Source of the DNA: Sphingomonas hengshuiensis
GTDB lineage: Bacteria; Pseudomonadota; Alphaproteobacteria; Sphingomonadales; Sphingomonadaceae
Direction of reading: 5' to 3'
Assembly: GCF_000935025.1 (NCBI RefSeq)
Contig: NZ_CP010836.1
Location: 1,116,001-1,180,000, forward strand
Length of the DNA: 64,000 nucleotides
Positions 16,435 to 26,287 of the stretch are shown here, in pieces. The position numbers and the translations under genes are program-made. The notes below the pieces were generated by a model. The model had not been told where the DNA came from and searched no databases. It was given only the letters and a program-made list of their open reading frames with translations. Position 1 is the first letter of the stretch. Every line of letters begins with the position of its first letter.

Positions 16435-18818
16435 CAGGCGAACGCCAGGCCCGAGGCTGTAGCCGGTGCGTCGCGACGGCGGCGGCGCCACAGCCACAGC
16501 AGCATGCCCGCGACGATCGCCAGCAGTGCCCATTCGTGCGGCTCGGGGATCGTCGGCACCTCGTCCGCGCCGGGCGCGACCAGGCCGTTCTCCTTATACT
16601 CGCGATCGGTCGCCAGGACGACGGCGCCGCTCACCGGCGTGACCACGTTCAGGCGCCGCGCCAGCGTGATCGCGGCAGTGCGATCGGCGGGCTTGCCGCG
16701 GAGTGCTCCCACTGCTCCGCCGGCGGCCCATAGCCGGGCGATGTGGATCGACCCCCGGTCCGCACCCTGCACCGGCGCGGTGCTCCGCTCGATGCGCCAG
16801 ACGGGGCCGGCCTGCGTCAGGTCGCGCAGCAACAGGGGCAAGTCGGTCGCCGGGGATGCGCCCGGAGCGACGAAGCGCGCGGTTTCGAACCAGGGCTGGC
16901 CGCTGCCGCTGAGCGCCGGGCCGGGCTGGGCCTGATAGCGCACCAGCCGCGGCAGCATGGCCGAGCGGTCGAGCATTTGATGGAGCTGCGCATGACTGCC
17001 GGCGGAGACGACCGGCTGGGCACCATGGACCCACAGCAACACCGCATCGCTACGCGCGGCATCGCCTGCCGCATCGGCGACGGCGGGCACATTGTCCTGC
17101 CCGCCGACGAACCTGGCATCGGCCAGCGCCCGCTCGACGCGCGCGCGCTGCTCAGAACTCCACGGCGCCAGCGCGACGACGACCGGCGTCTCCGCCGCAA
17201 TGCGCAGCGACACGGGCAGCCCCGCCGGCAGCGCGTCGAGGGCCTTGACCAGTGCGCCTGCGACGGCTTCGTTGCCCTTCGAGCCATCGACGACGATCGC
17301 CAGCGCCGCGGGCCGGGCGGCGTCTTCACGAAGGATGCGCTGGATGACGGTCAGCGCCGGCTGCTCGCCCTGGCGCGGCACCACGGCGCTGCGGTTGGTT
17401 GCCGCCAAGATCGGGGCGACGCCCAGTTGCGGATGGAGGCTGGCATAGGTCGCGTCGGGGATCGTGCCGCGGACGCCCACCTTGCCGTTCGCGCGGGTCG
17501 CCGCCAGCCCGGCTGGCCCGCTAATCCCGGTGTCGCTTTCGATCCAGACATGGTGCGGCTGTTCACGCGCAATATCGAAATTGCGGTCGGCGATCATCGG
17601 CAGCGCCAGGCTGCGCGTGCCGTCGCGTGCGATCCTGAGCGGCGCCGTGATACCGACGCGGAACTGGATCGACGACCCCGCCTCGATCGGAAAGGCCTGG
17701 ACCAGCAGGCGGTTGGCGCCGTCGGTCGTGACCAGCAGCGGATCGCGCTGGCGGCGGACCACCGATTCATACGCCGCACGCACTTCGCCGCGCCCGCCGA
17801 TGCTCGCCTCGCGCGGCTCGCCATTGACCCACAATGTCGCGCGCGACGCCACCGCGCCCTCGGGCAACGCCAGCGTCAGCCGCGCCTCGCCTTGCTGGGC
17901 GCCGGCATTGGCCACGACCGCGGTCCATTCGAGATAGGCCAGATTGTCTTCGCCGCTGACCGATCCGTCGATGCGCGACTGCGTCAGTGCCAGCCCGTGG
18001 ACCCGCCCGCCGACCGCCGCGCCGCCCTGGTCCTCGTCCCAGTCGAATTGCCAGCGCCGTGCGCCGCGTCCGGCGTCGGCGCGCGCGACGGCGTTGAAGG
18101 GCGTGCCGGTGACGCGGTAATAGAGTTCGCGCGCGGCGGTGGGCGAAATGCGCTCGGGTCGGAAGAAACCACTTTCCCAGCCAGTCGCGAGGAAGCTGAA
18201 CAGCCCGGTCGCACGCCCGTCATCGCCATAGCTGAGGCGCAGCAGGATGTCCGGGTCGCCGACCGTGCGCATCGTCGTCACCGCGCGGCGTGCGCTGGCG
18301 GCGTCGCCTTGCCACCAGCCGATCGCCAGATAGGTGGCAGTCGCCGGCACGTCGAATGCAATCAAGGCGGTGAGGCCGAGGGTAACGCCCAGCGCGATCT
18401 TGCGACCGGCGCGCTGCACCCATGCCGACAATTCGGCGGTCAACCGCACCGACTGCCACAATGCCCCGACCGGCGCGAAGGGCAGCAGGCCCAGCCCCAT
18501 GAACAGGATGCCGACCAAAGCGACGGGGAGCAAAGGCAGGAATACCAGCGCATAGCCTGCGCCGATCGCGATCGCCACGCCGCCCAGCACCATCAGTATC
18601 GGCGCTGGCGCGTTCTCGCGCTGCGCGGCGCGCCAGAGGAGAAAGTTGATAACCGGCACCGCGGCGACCAGCACGACATGCCCCCAGGTCGGCAGCGGAT
18701 CGAAGAAGGTGCCGGCACACATGCCAGTCACGAGTTCAAGGATCAGCACCCCCGCCGGAAAGACGCTCCCGATCAACAACGCCAATCTGCCGCTGGACGG
18801 CTTGTATCGATCTGCCAT
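16434..18818 (-). CDS. VIT-domain membrane protein with PEP-CTERM-like sorting tail
   Basis: 794 residues. The first 190 or so form four to five membrane helices. A VIT-like beta domain follows at about 310-420 (AYLEWTAVVANAGAQQG onwards). A vWA-like segment at about 490-620 has a degenerate metal site, VVDGSKG. The end is a sorting tail: IPEPHEWALL, then a hydrophobic helix and RRRRR. The tail has the PEP-helix-basic layout recognised by exosortases, and the exosortase gene overlaps this stop codon. The start at 18818 has an AGGGGAG site. VIT/vWA proteins usually mediate surface adhesion or protein interaction; what this one does is not known. Confidence 0.8.
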   Translation of the reverse strand: MADRYKPSSGRLALLIGSVFPAGVLILELVTGMCAGTFFDPLPTWGHVVLVAAVPVINFLLWRAAQRENAPAPILMVLGGVAIAIGAGYALVFLPLLPVALVGILFMGLGLLPFAPVGALWQSVRLTAELSAWVQRAGRKIALGVTLGLTALIAFDVPATATYLAIGWWQGDAASARRAVTTMRTVGDPDILLRLSYGDDGRATGLFSFLATGWESGFFRPERISPTAARELYYRVTGTPFNAVARADAGRGARRWQFDWDEDQGGAAVGGRVHGLALTQSRIDGSVSGEDNLAYLEWTAVVANAGAQQGEARLTLALPEGAVASRATLWVNGEPREASIGGRGEVRAAYESVVRRQRDPLLVTTDGANRLLVQAFPIEAGSSIQFRVGITAPLRIARDGTRSLALPMIADRNFDIAREQPHHVWIESDTGISGPAGLAATRANGKVGVRGTIPDATYASLHPQLGVAPILAATNRSAVVPRQGEQPALTVIQRILREDAARPAALAIVVDGSKGNEAVAGALVKALDALPAGLPVSLRIAAETPVVVALAPWSSEQRARVERALADARFVGGQDNVPAVADAAGDAARSDAVLLWVHGAQPVVSAGSHAQLHQMLDRSAMLPRLVRYQAQPGPALSGSGQPWFETARFVAPGASPATDLPLLLRDLTQAGPVWRIERSTAPVQGADRGSIHIARLWAAGGAVGALRGKPADRTAAITLARRLNVVTPVSGAVVLATDREYKENGLVAPGADEVPTIPEPHEWALLAIVAGMLLWLWRRRRRDAPATASGLAFA

Positions 18819-19090
18819 GCGAACGCTCCCCTGATTGCGCCGCCGGTTTGGCAGGCGGCAATGGCGAAGCGATGCGCGCGCTGTCGGGATTGCTAGCGTT
18901 TAGTGTGCAGAAACTGTGCAGGGCGGGGCCGCGGGGTCGACCATTGCAGGGGCGCAGGAGGGCGCGTTTCGGGGCTCCGACGGAGCATCCCGGACCGGTA
19001 AACCGCGAAGATCGCGGCGCGGCGCTCAACCGCGGATCATCCTTCCGGTGCGCTCGACGCCTCCACGGCGCCGTCGCATCCGCCGGAGGT

Positions 19091-19990
19091 TCAGGGCGTC
19101 TCGGGCGGCGGCCTCTTCTCGAGGACGATCGAATAGGTGATCCGGTCCGGAAGCGCCTCGCGGATCGTGATGGCAAGGTCGCCAATCCTGGCCTTGGCCT
19201 CGCCGACGCGCACCGTCTCGATCTGGCCCGAGCCGGGGTGGGCCAGGTCGTCTATCGAATAGCCGCGAATCTCGAACCGTATCTCGCCGTCCTTTATCCC
19301 CTGATAGGCGACGTCGTAGATGCGTCCGACCTCATTGGCGGGATAGTCCCTGGGATCGGGCACCTGCGCGCCCTTGCCATAGTCGCGCGGGGGGACAAGC
19401 GGCTGGCCGAGCGCGACGGTCTGCACCGTCCCGAACGTCGCGGGGGAGGGGGCGGTCGAGCGGATCACCGCGGTCGCCGGCGAGGCCGCCAGGCGATCGT
19501 GAAGCGCGCGGGGCGAAAGGCCGTCGGCATCCTCGCCCAGCAGGGCTTCGGTAAAGGTCGCGTCGTCGATGCCCAGCGGGAAAAAGCCCGCCGCCTCGCG
19601 CTCGCGCGTATCGGCGCACACGAAATCCAGTTGGGCGCGGTCGATCGGAGTCGATGCCGGCGCCATCTCCGCTTTGGGGCGAGTCGAGGTATCGATCACT
19701 GCGTCGTCCGCGCCAAAGCGCTGGATGCCGCCCCATCCGATCAGCGCCCGCGCGCAATCCGCCTGCAGGAAGCTGACCGTCATCGCGACCGGATCGCCGG
19801 CGCGGCGGATGACCTGTTTGGCGGAGAAGCGGACGATCGCGTGGTCGCGCTCGATCGAGCCGACATCGACGAACACCGCCCGATCGACGTCGTGCCCGGC
19901 ATACCACCACGGCGCGGCGGCAGCCGGCGCGCTCACCGCCAGTCCGGCGAGTGCCAGGGGGAGCCGCCATCCGGTGCGCGGCTGGATCAT
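19091..19990 (-). CDS. Secreted protein of unknown function
   Basis: 299 residues with a signal peptide (LPLALAGLAVSAPAAAAPWW). The opening of the mature protein, WYAGHDVDRAVFVDVGSIERD, resembles the start of surface-adhesin-E-type domains (aromatic strand, then a D-x-x-S-I turn), but the match is weak. No catalytic motif is visible. The start at 19990 overlaps the stop of the DUF1176 gene by four bases (ATGA), so the two form a coupled pair. The function is unknown. Confidence 0.7.
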   Translation of the reverse strand: MIQPRTGWRLPLALAGLAVSAPAAAAPWWYAGHDVDRAVFVDVGSIERDHAIVRFSAKQVIRRAGDPVAMTVSFLQADCARALIGWGGIQRFGADDAVIDTSTRPKAEMAPASTPIDRAQLDFVCADTREREAAGFFPLGIDDATFTEALLGEDADGLSPRALHDRLAASPATAVIRSTAPSPATFGTVQTVALGQPLVPPRDYGKGAQVPDPRDYPANEVGRIYDVAYQGIKDGEIRFEIRGYSIDDLAHPGSGQIETVRVGEAKARIGDLAITIREALPDRITYSIVLEKRPPPETP

Positions 19991-21066
19991 TGCTCCGACC
20001 GGAAAAGCGTGGGCCAGTCGCCAGGCTCGATCCCGCCACAGGCTTGTTGCAGCGCCATCTCCGACAGGCGAAACGCCCTGCCGTCCCAGATCCAGCTCGC
20101 GGACACGCCGCAATCGGCATGCGCGCGTCCGCGTGCGGCCATGCTCAGGGTGCCGCTCTCGGGATCGAAGCTGCCCTCGGTGAAATAGTCGGCGTCGGCG
20201 CGGTCCGGATCGTTGCCGCGATAGGGCATCGGCGCGACCAGCCGCTGCGCCCGCCCGCTTCCTCGCTGGGCGATGAACGCGAGCGAGGATCCCTGATAGG
20301 CGCCCATGATGCAGGGGATCAGGACGAGCGCCTGCGCCCCGTCGAGCGCGTGCGCTTCGGGCTGCTGCGGCGTGTCCTGACATTCCTCCTTGGCGAACAA
20401 CGCCTTCTGGTCCGCGCGGACCAGCGCGATCAGCCGCGCTTCCTCCCCGGGGTCTAGGCGCGCCACGACGGGATGGCGCGCGATGCGGGGCAGCGGCGGG
20501 GCAGGGGGAACGACCGAGGCCGGCCGCGAGCCGCGGTTGAGCAGTGCAGTCACGCCGCCGATCCGCCCCTGCCGATCGTCGAGGCGCAGCATCGCCGCGC
20601 TGAACCCGGCGAGCGGGATCGCCGCGTCGTCCTCCGCAATCCCTCCCAAGGTAACCCTTTTCGCGCCGCGCAGCTTCTGGACCAATGCGTGGATCGCGGC
20701 GAGGTCGCTGCTGGTGACCGAGCTTCCGTCCTCTGACCGTGTGTATGCCCAGGCCGCGCCGGTCAGGCCCGCCGGCGCGCCGTCGATCCGGATATCGGAG
20801 GGCGCAAAGACAGTGGCGCTGCTGATCGTCGCCACAACCGCGCCCGACCCACCGGCATCGCGCTCGATGCGAATCTCCGCGCCATCGCTCGCGTCGGCGA
20901 ACCCCTTGGCGACACAGCGCAGCGTGTTGTCACAGGCGACGAGCCAGCTTTGATAGCTGTCATAGGACTGGACAGGATCGGATTGCGCCACGGCAGCGGA
21001 GGCGCCCGTTACCGCGAGGGCAAGCGCCGCGGCCCTTGCGAAATTCGACACGCTCACTTCTGCCAT
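19987..21066 (-). CDS. DUF1176-domain secreted protein
   Basis: 359 residues with a signal peptide ending at AVAQS. The family marks of DUF1176 are visible: a W-x-V-x-CDN opening (SWLVACDNTLRCVA) and the C-terminal SASWIWDGRAFRLS followed by CGGIEPGDWPTLFRSE, with paired cysteines. These are periplasmic proteins of unknown role in Proteobacteria. The ATG at 21066 is the first in frame and gives a proper signal peptide. It is the first gene of a two-gene unit. Confidence 0.8.
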   Translation of the reverse strand: MAEVSVSNFARAAALALAVTGASAAVAQSDPVQSYDSYQSWLVACDNTLRCVAKGFADASDGAEIRIERDAGGSGAVVATISSATVFAPSDIRIDGAPAGLTGAAWAYTRSEDGSSVTSSDLAAIHALVQKLRGAKRVTLGGIAEDDAAIPLAGFSAAMLRLDDRQGRIGGVTALLNRGSRPASVVPPAPPLPRIARHPVVARLDPGEEARLIALVRADQKALFAKEECQDTPQQPEAHALDGAQALVLIPCIMGAYQGSSLAFIAQRGSGRAQRLVAPMPYRGNDPDRADADYFTEGSFDPESGTLSMAARGRAHADCGVSASWIWDGRAFRLSEMALQQACGGIEPGDWPTLFRSEQ

Positions 21067-21262
21067 TGGTCCTGCCGTTGAATCCCGCGTCAGATAACAA
21101 GCGCTTGTAATCCCTTCCCGTTCCTACGCAACGTCGCGGCGCGAGGACGCCGTCGCCCTCTTCGATGCCGGCAGTACGGGCGCCAGCGTGCGTCCCGCGA
21201 AAAGCAATTCGGCACGTGTCGGCAAGTCGTTCGCGGACTCGCGTGATAGGCAAGGTGACACA

Positions 21263-22363
21263 ATGGATTGGACGGAGACGAATATGGCGACCCTCATCAG
21301 CGTGCCCGAGGTGGTCGGGGCTGCGGCCTGGCGCGGGGATCGGCTGGGGGCGGGGGACGCGTGGATCTATCGCCTGTCGGACGCCCAGGTGGCGGAGCTG
21401 GAGGCGCTGGGCACGCGTTTCGTCGCCGAAAGCCCCGATCTGCGGACGGTGCAGGCCGACGACTACCCGCTGGTCGCCTGTGCGGATGCGGTTGCCGCAT
21501 GGCGGCAGGACGTGGATTTCGGGCGCGGCTTCGTGCTGGTGCGCGGGCTGCGCACCCAGCTCTATTCCGACATATTGTCGTCCGCGATCTATTATGTGCT
21601 CGGGCTGCACATGGGCGATCCCATCCGCCAGAACGAGATGGGCGACCTGATCGACCATGTCTATGCCACGTCGGACAAGACGATGGACGATCCGACCGCC
21701 TTGTCGTCCAAGGTGCGCGACAAGCTGGTCTATCATTCCGACAGTTCGGACATCGTCGCGCTGATGTGTCTGCGCCCGGCCAAGAGCGGGGGCGCATCGT
21801 GCCTCGTCTCGGGCGCGGAAATCTATAACGAGATCCTGCGCCGCCGCCCCGATCTGGCGCCGCTGCTGCTCGAACCGTTTCACTGGGACTGGCGGCGGCA
21901 GGATCACAGCGCGCCGGCGGATACCTATACCTCGCCCGTCATCTCGATGGTGGACGGCGTGTTCAGCATGTATGCGGGCTCGCTGTATATCCTGACTGCA
22001 CAGGACTATCCGGGCGTTCCCAAGCTGACCGAAGACCAGATCGAAGTGCTGCGGCTGTTCGACGAGATCACCTATGAGCCGGGCATGGCGATCGAGATGG
22101 ATTTCCGCCCCGGCGACATCCAGTGGCTGTCCAACTATGCCGCGCTCCATGCGCGCACGTCGTTCGACGACTGGCCCGAGGCGCAGCGGCGGCGCCATCT
22201 GCTGCGGCTGTGGCTGAGCAGCAAGACCGATCGCCCGGTGGTGCCCGATTTCGGCAAGAACGGCGTGGTCCAGGTCCGCGCCGCGCCGCGCGACGGCAAG
22301 CCCGAGCATCCCGACGCGCATTTCGATATCGCATCGGTATCGGTGCCGCGCCTGATTTCCTGA
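21263..22363 (+). CDS. TauD/TfdA-family dioxygenase-like protein
   Basis: 366 residues of the Fe(II)/2-oxoglutarate dioxygenase superfamily. The iron triad can be read as His and Asp in YHSDSSD and a distal His in YAALHARTSF; an Arg for 2-oxoglutarate lies in RRHLLRLWLS. It is longer than typical TauD enzymes and its RxLxSG insert region (RPAKSGGASCLVSG) resembles fungal and proteobacterial TfdA-like proteins. The start at 21263 has an AAGGTG site; a Met 21 bases later is possible. It converges on another TauD gene across 27 bases. The substrate is unknown. Confidence 0.8.
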   Translation: MDWTETNMATLISVPEVVGAAAWRGDRLGAGDAWIYRLSDAQVAELEALGTRFVAESPDLRTVQADDYPLVACADAVAAWRQDVDFGRGFVLVRGLRTQLYSDILSSAIYYVLGLHMGDPIRQNEMGDLIDHVYATSDKTMDDPTALSSKVRDKLVYHSDSSDIVALMCLRPAKSGGASCLVSGAEIYNEILRRRPDLAPLLLEPFHWDWRRQDHSAPADTYTSPVISMVDGVFSMYAGSLYILTAQDYPGVPKLTEDQIEVLRLFDEITYEPGMAIEMDFRPGDIQWLSNYAALHARTSFDDWPEAQRRRHLLRLWLSSKTDRPVVPDFGKNGVVQVRAAPRDGKPEHPDAHFDIASVSVPRLIS

Positions 22364-22390
22364 AGCTTCCCCCCGTGGGGGCGGCCAGTC

Positions 22391-23194
22391 CTAAAAAGGA
22401 CGGTCGCCCTTCACGGTGACGCGGTAGCCCGACCGCGTTTGCGGGAAATAGTCCCAGATCGCCGAGTGCTGGACCGAGCGATTGTCCCAGAACGCGATCG
22501 AGTGCGGGCGCCAGCGAAAGCGGCACTGGAATTCGGGGCGCTGGACATGCTGCGCCAGGAACGCGAGCAGCGCCGCGCTTTCATCCTTGGGAACACCATC
22601 GATCTTCGCCGTGAACTGCTTGTTCACGAACAGGGCCTTGCGGCCGGAGACGGGATGCGTGCGCACCACCGGATGCGACGACATGTTGAACCGGGTGCCG
22701 GCGGGCGCGATCGCGCCGAACACGCGGGCGGCGTCGTGCGTGGCGGTCAGCCCGTCCAGATACGCCTTCATCCGGTCCGACAGCGCGGCATAGGCGGCGA
22801 ACATGTTCGAAAAGGCGGTGTCGCCGCCGGTTTCGGGCACGGTGTGCAGGTACAGGATCGATCCCAGCGGCGGCTCGGGATCGCAGGTCATGTCCGAATG
22901 CCAGTCCTCGCCCGGGACATAGGTGGAGCCGGCGTCGGTGTGCATCCGCGTCACTTCGGGGTGGCCCGGCACGGCCCAGGCCGCGGTGGCGGCGGCGACG
23001 TGGATGTCGCCAAACACGCGGGCCAGCGCCTTGTGCTGGTCGTGGCCGATCGGCTGGTCGCGGAAGAACAGCACCAGATGCTCGGCCAGCGCCGCGCGCA
23101 ACGCAGCGCCCTGCGCTTCGGACAGGGGCGCGGTAAGGTCGATCCCGTCGATCTCGGCGCCCATATGCGGGGTGAGGGGGTGGATCGCGATCAC
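22391..23194 (-). CDS. TauD/TfdA-family Fe(II)/2-oxoglutarate dioxygenase
   Basis: 267 residues, the usual TauD/TfdA/alkylsulfatase size. Iron ligands are WHSDMTC (HxD) and the distal His in VQHSAIWDYFP; the 2-oxoglutarate Arg is in RSGYRVTV. Family members hydroxylate taurine, aryloxyalkanoates or sulfate esters so that the product falls apart; which substrate applies here cannot be told. It closely resembles the enzyme encoded at 33518-34330, with the same WDYFP-x-x-RSG-x-RVT ending. The stop of this gene lies downstream; its start overlaps the SDR stop by four bases (ATGA), so it is co-translated with the SDR. Confidence 0.9.
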   Translation of the reverse strand: MIAIHPLTPHMGAEIDGIDLTAPLSEAQGAALRAALAEHLVLFFRDQPIGHDQHKALARVFGDIHVAAATAAWAVPGHPEVTRMHTDAGSTYVPGEDWHSDMTCDPEPPLGSILYLHTVPETGGDTAFSNMFAAYAALSDRMKAYLDGLTATHDAARVFGAIAPAGTRFNMSSHPVVRTHPVSGRKALFVNKQFTAKIDGVPKDESAALLAFLAQHVQRPEFQCRFRWRPHSIAFWDNRSVQHSAIWDYFPQTRSGYRVTVKGDRPF

Positions 23195-24021
23195 AGCGCG
23201 TAGGCCGTCGACAGCGACAGCGCCTCCCAGCGCTGCATTTCGCCCTCCAGCATTTCGAAATGTTCGCGGGCGTGGCGCAGCGCGTCCTCGCCCAGGAACA
23301 GGTGGCGCGGGGGGGCGGGTTCGTCGAGCGCGGCGAGGATCGCCTGCGCCGCCTTGGCCGGATCGCCATGTTCGTTGCCGCGCCCGGCGAGCAGGCTCAA
23401 CTTCGACTGGCGGGCGCCGTCGTCATAATCGGGGATATGGCGTTCCGCCTCGACCAGCGCGGTGCCGGCAAAGCCGGTGCGGAAGCCGCCGGGGGCGACA
23501 TTGGTGACGGCGATACCCAGCGGTTGCAGTTCCTGCGCCAGCGTCTGGCCGATGCACTCGAACGCATATTTGCTCGCGCCATAGATGCCGGTGCCCCACC
23601 AGGGCGCAAAGCCGCTCAGCGACGTGATGTTGACGATATGCCCCGCGCGGCGGGCGCGCATTGCGGGCAGCACCGCCTGGATCATCGCCATCGGGCCGAA
23701 CACATTGACGTCGAACAGCGCGCGGGCCTGGTCGATCGCCGTCTCCTCGATCGCGCCGACCATGCCGTACCCGGCATTGTTGACCAGCCGATCGATCTGC
23801 GGAACCATCGCCTCCGCCCGCGCAACGGCAGCCGCTGCGGAGCCCGGCACCGCCAGGTCGAGCTGAATCCCCAACGCGCGGCCCGGGGCCTGCGATTCGA
23901 ACGCCACAAGGTCGGCGTCGCGCCGTGCCGTGCCGATCACCATATCCCCGCGCGCCAGCGCCGCAGCGGCAAGCGCCTTGCCCAGTCCGCTGCTCACGCC
24001 CGTTATCAGCCACGTCGTCAC
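23191..24021 (-). CDS. Short-chain dehydrogenase/reductase
   Basis: 276 residues of the classical SDR family: cofactor motif TGVSSGLGKA, NNAGYGM, catalytic Ser in NITSLSG and YGASKYAFE (Tyr-x-x-x-Lys). A GTG at 24021 lies seven bases after a GGGGGAG site and gives the usual MTTWLITG opening; the GTG at 24027 is too close to that site. It is the first gene of a two-gene unit with the TauD-type dioxygenase. It probably oxidises or reduces an alcohol or aldehyde made by the dioxygenase; this is inference. Confidence 0.88.
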   Translation of the reverse strand: MTTWLITGVSSGLGKALAAAALARGDMVIGTARRDADLVAFESQAPGRALGIQLDLAVPGSAAAAVARAEAMVPQIDRLVNNAGYGMVGAIEETAIDQARALFDVNVFGPMAMIQAVLPAMRARRAGHIVNITSLSGFAPWWGTGIYGASKYAFECIGQTLAQELQPLGIAVTNVAPGGFRTGFAGTALVEAERHIPDYDDGARQSKLSLLAGRGNEHGDPAKAAQAILAALDEPAPPRHLFLGEDALRHAREHFEMLEGEMQRWEALSLSTAYAL

Positions 24022-24187
24022 CGGCACACTCCCCCAAATTCGAGCCGCAGCTTAGGGGCGTTGCGTCGTGCCGCTCTTTGCGTGCGTCGCCGCAAAACTT
24101 GGCGACCGGCGCATCGCGCCGAAAGGCAGTTGCCACCGGCGGAGCGGCCATGCTCCGTGTCGGCCAAGGACGAGCGGAGCGGATGAC

Positions 24188-25090
24188 ATGGCGGTGTGCG
24201 TAGTGGGGTCGATCAACGTCGATGTGATCGCGCGGGTCGAGCAGTTGCCGCTGCCGGGCGAGACGGTGATGGCGCATCAGACGCTGCGACTGCCGGGCGG
24301 CAAGGGCGCGAACCAGGCGGTGGCGGCGGCGCGGATGGGCGCGGCGGTGCGGATGGTCGGCGCGGTCGGCGACGATGAGGCAGGGCGCTGGATGCTCGAG
24401 GCGCTGGGCGCGGCGGGGGTGGACGTGGGTGCGGTCGCGCGGCTGGCGGAGGTATCGACCGGCACGGCCTATATCGCCGTCGATGCGCGCGCGGAGAACC
24501 AGATCATCGTCGCGTCGGGCGCCAATGCCCGGCTGACGCCGGGGATGGCGCCGCCGGGCGAGGCGGGCGATGTTGTGCTGGCGCAGATGGAGGTGCCGGC
24601 GGAGACGCTCGCCGCCGCCTTTTCCGCGCCCGCCCGGCTGCGCATCCTGAACGCCGCTCCCGCGCTGGCCAGTGCAGTGGCTTTGTTCCCGCTGGTGGAT
24701 GTGCTGATCGTCAACGAACACGAACTGGCCTGGTATGCCGGGTGCGCCGCCGCCGAAACGCTGGCGGCGACGGTGGAAACCGCGCGGATGCTGCGCGCGC
24801 GGGCGGACCAGGTGGTGATCGTGACGCTGGGCGCGGCGGGCGCCGTGGCAGTGTGGGCGGATCGGCATTTCCATGCCCCCGCATTGCCGGTGCGGCCTGT
24901 CGATACGGTGGGCGCCGGCGATTGCTTCTGCGGCGCGCTGGCGGCGTTGCTGGAGGAGGGGCACGCGATCGATGCCGCGCTGGGCATCGCCAACGCCGCT
25001 GCCGGATTGTGCACGCTGGCGTCCGGTGCAGTGCCCGCGATGCCGCTCCGCGCGGCCGTGCTGGCGGCGTGCGGGGCTGCTGCAACTTAA
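24188..25090 (+). CDS. Ribokinase-like PfkB-family sugar kinase
   Basis: 300 residues of the PfkB family. The N-terminal GSINVDVIARVEQLPLPGET and the LPGGKGANQAVAAARMG motif are ribokinase-like, and the C-terminal signature DTVGAGDCFCGAL contains the catalytic Asp and anion hole. It would phosphorylate ribose or a nucleoside-type sugar with ATP. The start at 24188 begins the family N-terminus; the 40 codons upstream in frame are not family-like. It is followed after 69 bases by the RutA-like gene in the same direction, so a link to nucleoside or base breakdown is plausible. Confidence 0.87.
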   Translation: MAVCVVGSINVDVIARVEQLPLPGETVMAHQTLRLPGGKGANQAVAAARMGAAVRMVGAVGDDEAGRWMLEALGAAGVDVGAVARLAEVSTGTAYIAVDARAENQIIVASGANARLTPGMAPPGEAGDVVLAQMEVPAETLAAAFSAPARLRILNAAPALASAVALFPLVDVLIVNEHELAWYAGCAAAETLAATVETARMLRARADQVVIVTLGAAGAVAVWADRHFHAPALPVRPVDTVGAGDCFCGALAALLEEGHAIDAALGIANAAAGLCTLASGAVPAMPLRAAVLAACGAAAT

Positions 25091-25159
25091 TATGCGCGGC
25101 GGATCAAGAACCCGGCGGCAGCCGCTCTAAGCTGGGGCCACATTCCTGGGGGTGGCGAT

Positions 25160-26287
25160 ATGACGACCGACTTTGAGCCGACACCGTTCGGCATTCCCTC
25201 CGACAGCGGCGGCAAGGATCTGGGCGTGTTCATGCCCATGGCCAATGGCGGGTGGATCCTGTCGAAGAACGCGCCGCCGCTCGACGGTTCGTACGCATAT
25301 AACCGCAAGGTTGCGGTGCTCGCCGAGCAGGCGGGGCTGGATTTCATCATGTCGATGTCGAAGTTCCGCGGCTATGGCGGCGAGACCGGGCATTGGAACC
25401 GCACGCTCGATCCGGTCGTGCTGATGGCGGCACTGGCGGAAGTCACCTCCAAGGTGAAGGTGTGGACGACGATCCACACGATCCTCCAGAACCCTGCGGT
25501 TGCCGCCAAGATGATCGCGACGCTCGACCAGGTCAGCGGCGGGCGTGCGGGGCTCAACGTCGTGACCGGCGCGTACAAGGGCGAGTTCTCGCAAATGGGT
25601 GCCTGGCCCGAAGGGGTCGACCATGACGGGCGCTACGATCTGGCCAAGGAGTGGATCACGGCGATCAAGCGGCTGTGGACCGAGGATTCGGTGACCATGG
25701 ACGGCAAATATTTCCAGCTCGACGATTGCCAGTCCTGGCCCAAGCCCGAAAAGCGCCCGTTCCTGGTATGCGCGGGCTCGTCGAAAAAGGGGATGCGCTT
25801 CACGTCCGAAGAAATGGATGCGATCTTCCTGACCGGCGGCAATGCGCAGGAACTGGCCGTCGCGAGCCGGTTGGCGAAGGAGGACGCTGCCGAACTGGGC
25901 CGCTATGTCCGCACCTATTCGATGATGACGGTGGTGTTCGCCGACAGCGACGCCGACGCCGAAAAGACCGCCGCCCGGTATCGCGAAGGGCTGGACGAGG
26001 AAGCGCTGTGGGGGATGATGCGCGCCTATGGCTTCCTCGATGCCGAGATCGGCAAGGAAAACGCCTTTGTCGCCAAGAGCCGCTCGACATTCATGACCCC
26101 GCATGTGCTGGGGACGCCGGAGACGGTGATCGAGCGGCTGAGCGAGATTTTCGAAGTGTCCGACACCGACGGGCTGATGCTGATCTTCCCCGATTACCTG
26201 ACCGGGATTCCGACCTTCGGCACCCATGTCCTGCCTGCGCTGCGCGAACGCTTTCCCGGCAAGATCAAGGTGCCGGTGCATGGTTGA
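25160..26287 (+). CDS. RutA-like LLM-class flavin-dependent monooxygenase
   Basis: 375 residues of the bacterial-luciferase-like flavin monooxygenase family. Several stretches line up with RutA, the pyrimidine-ring-opening oxygenase: GVFMPMANGGWI at the N-terminus, SKFRGYGGETGHWN, SGGRAGLNVVTG, FLVCAGSS and DYLTGIPTFGTHVLP at the end. RutA uses FMNH2 and O2 to open uracil at an amide bond. The downstream gene is a RutB-like hydrolase overlapping by eight bases, which supports a ring-opening pair. No rutF-type flavin reductase is adjacent. The substrate may be a pyrimidine or another cyclic amide; it is not certain to be uracil. Confidence 0.85.
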   Translation: MTTDFEPTPFGIPSDSGGKDLGVFMPMANGGWILSKNAPPLDGSYAYNRKVAVLAEQAGLDFIMSMSKFRGYGGETGHWNRTLDPVVLMAALAEVTSKVKVWTTIHTILQNPAVAAKMIATLDQVSGGRAGLNVVTGAYKGEFSQMGAWPEGVDHDGRYDLAKEWITAIKRLWTEDSVTMDGKYFQLDDCQSWPKPEKRPFLVCAGSSKKGMRFTSEEMDAIFLTGGNAQELAVASRLAKEDAAELGRYVRTYSMMTVVFADSDADAEKTAARYREGLDEEALWGMMRAYGFLDAEIGKENAFVAKSRSTFMTPHVLGTPETVIERLSEIFEVSDTDGLMLIFPDYLTGIPTFGTHVLPALRERFPGKIKVPVHG

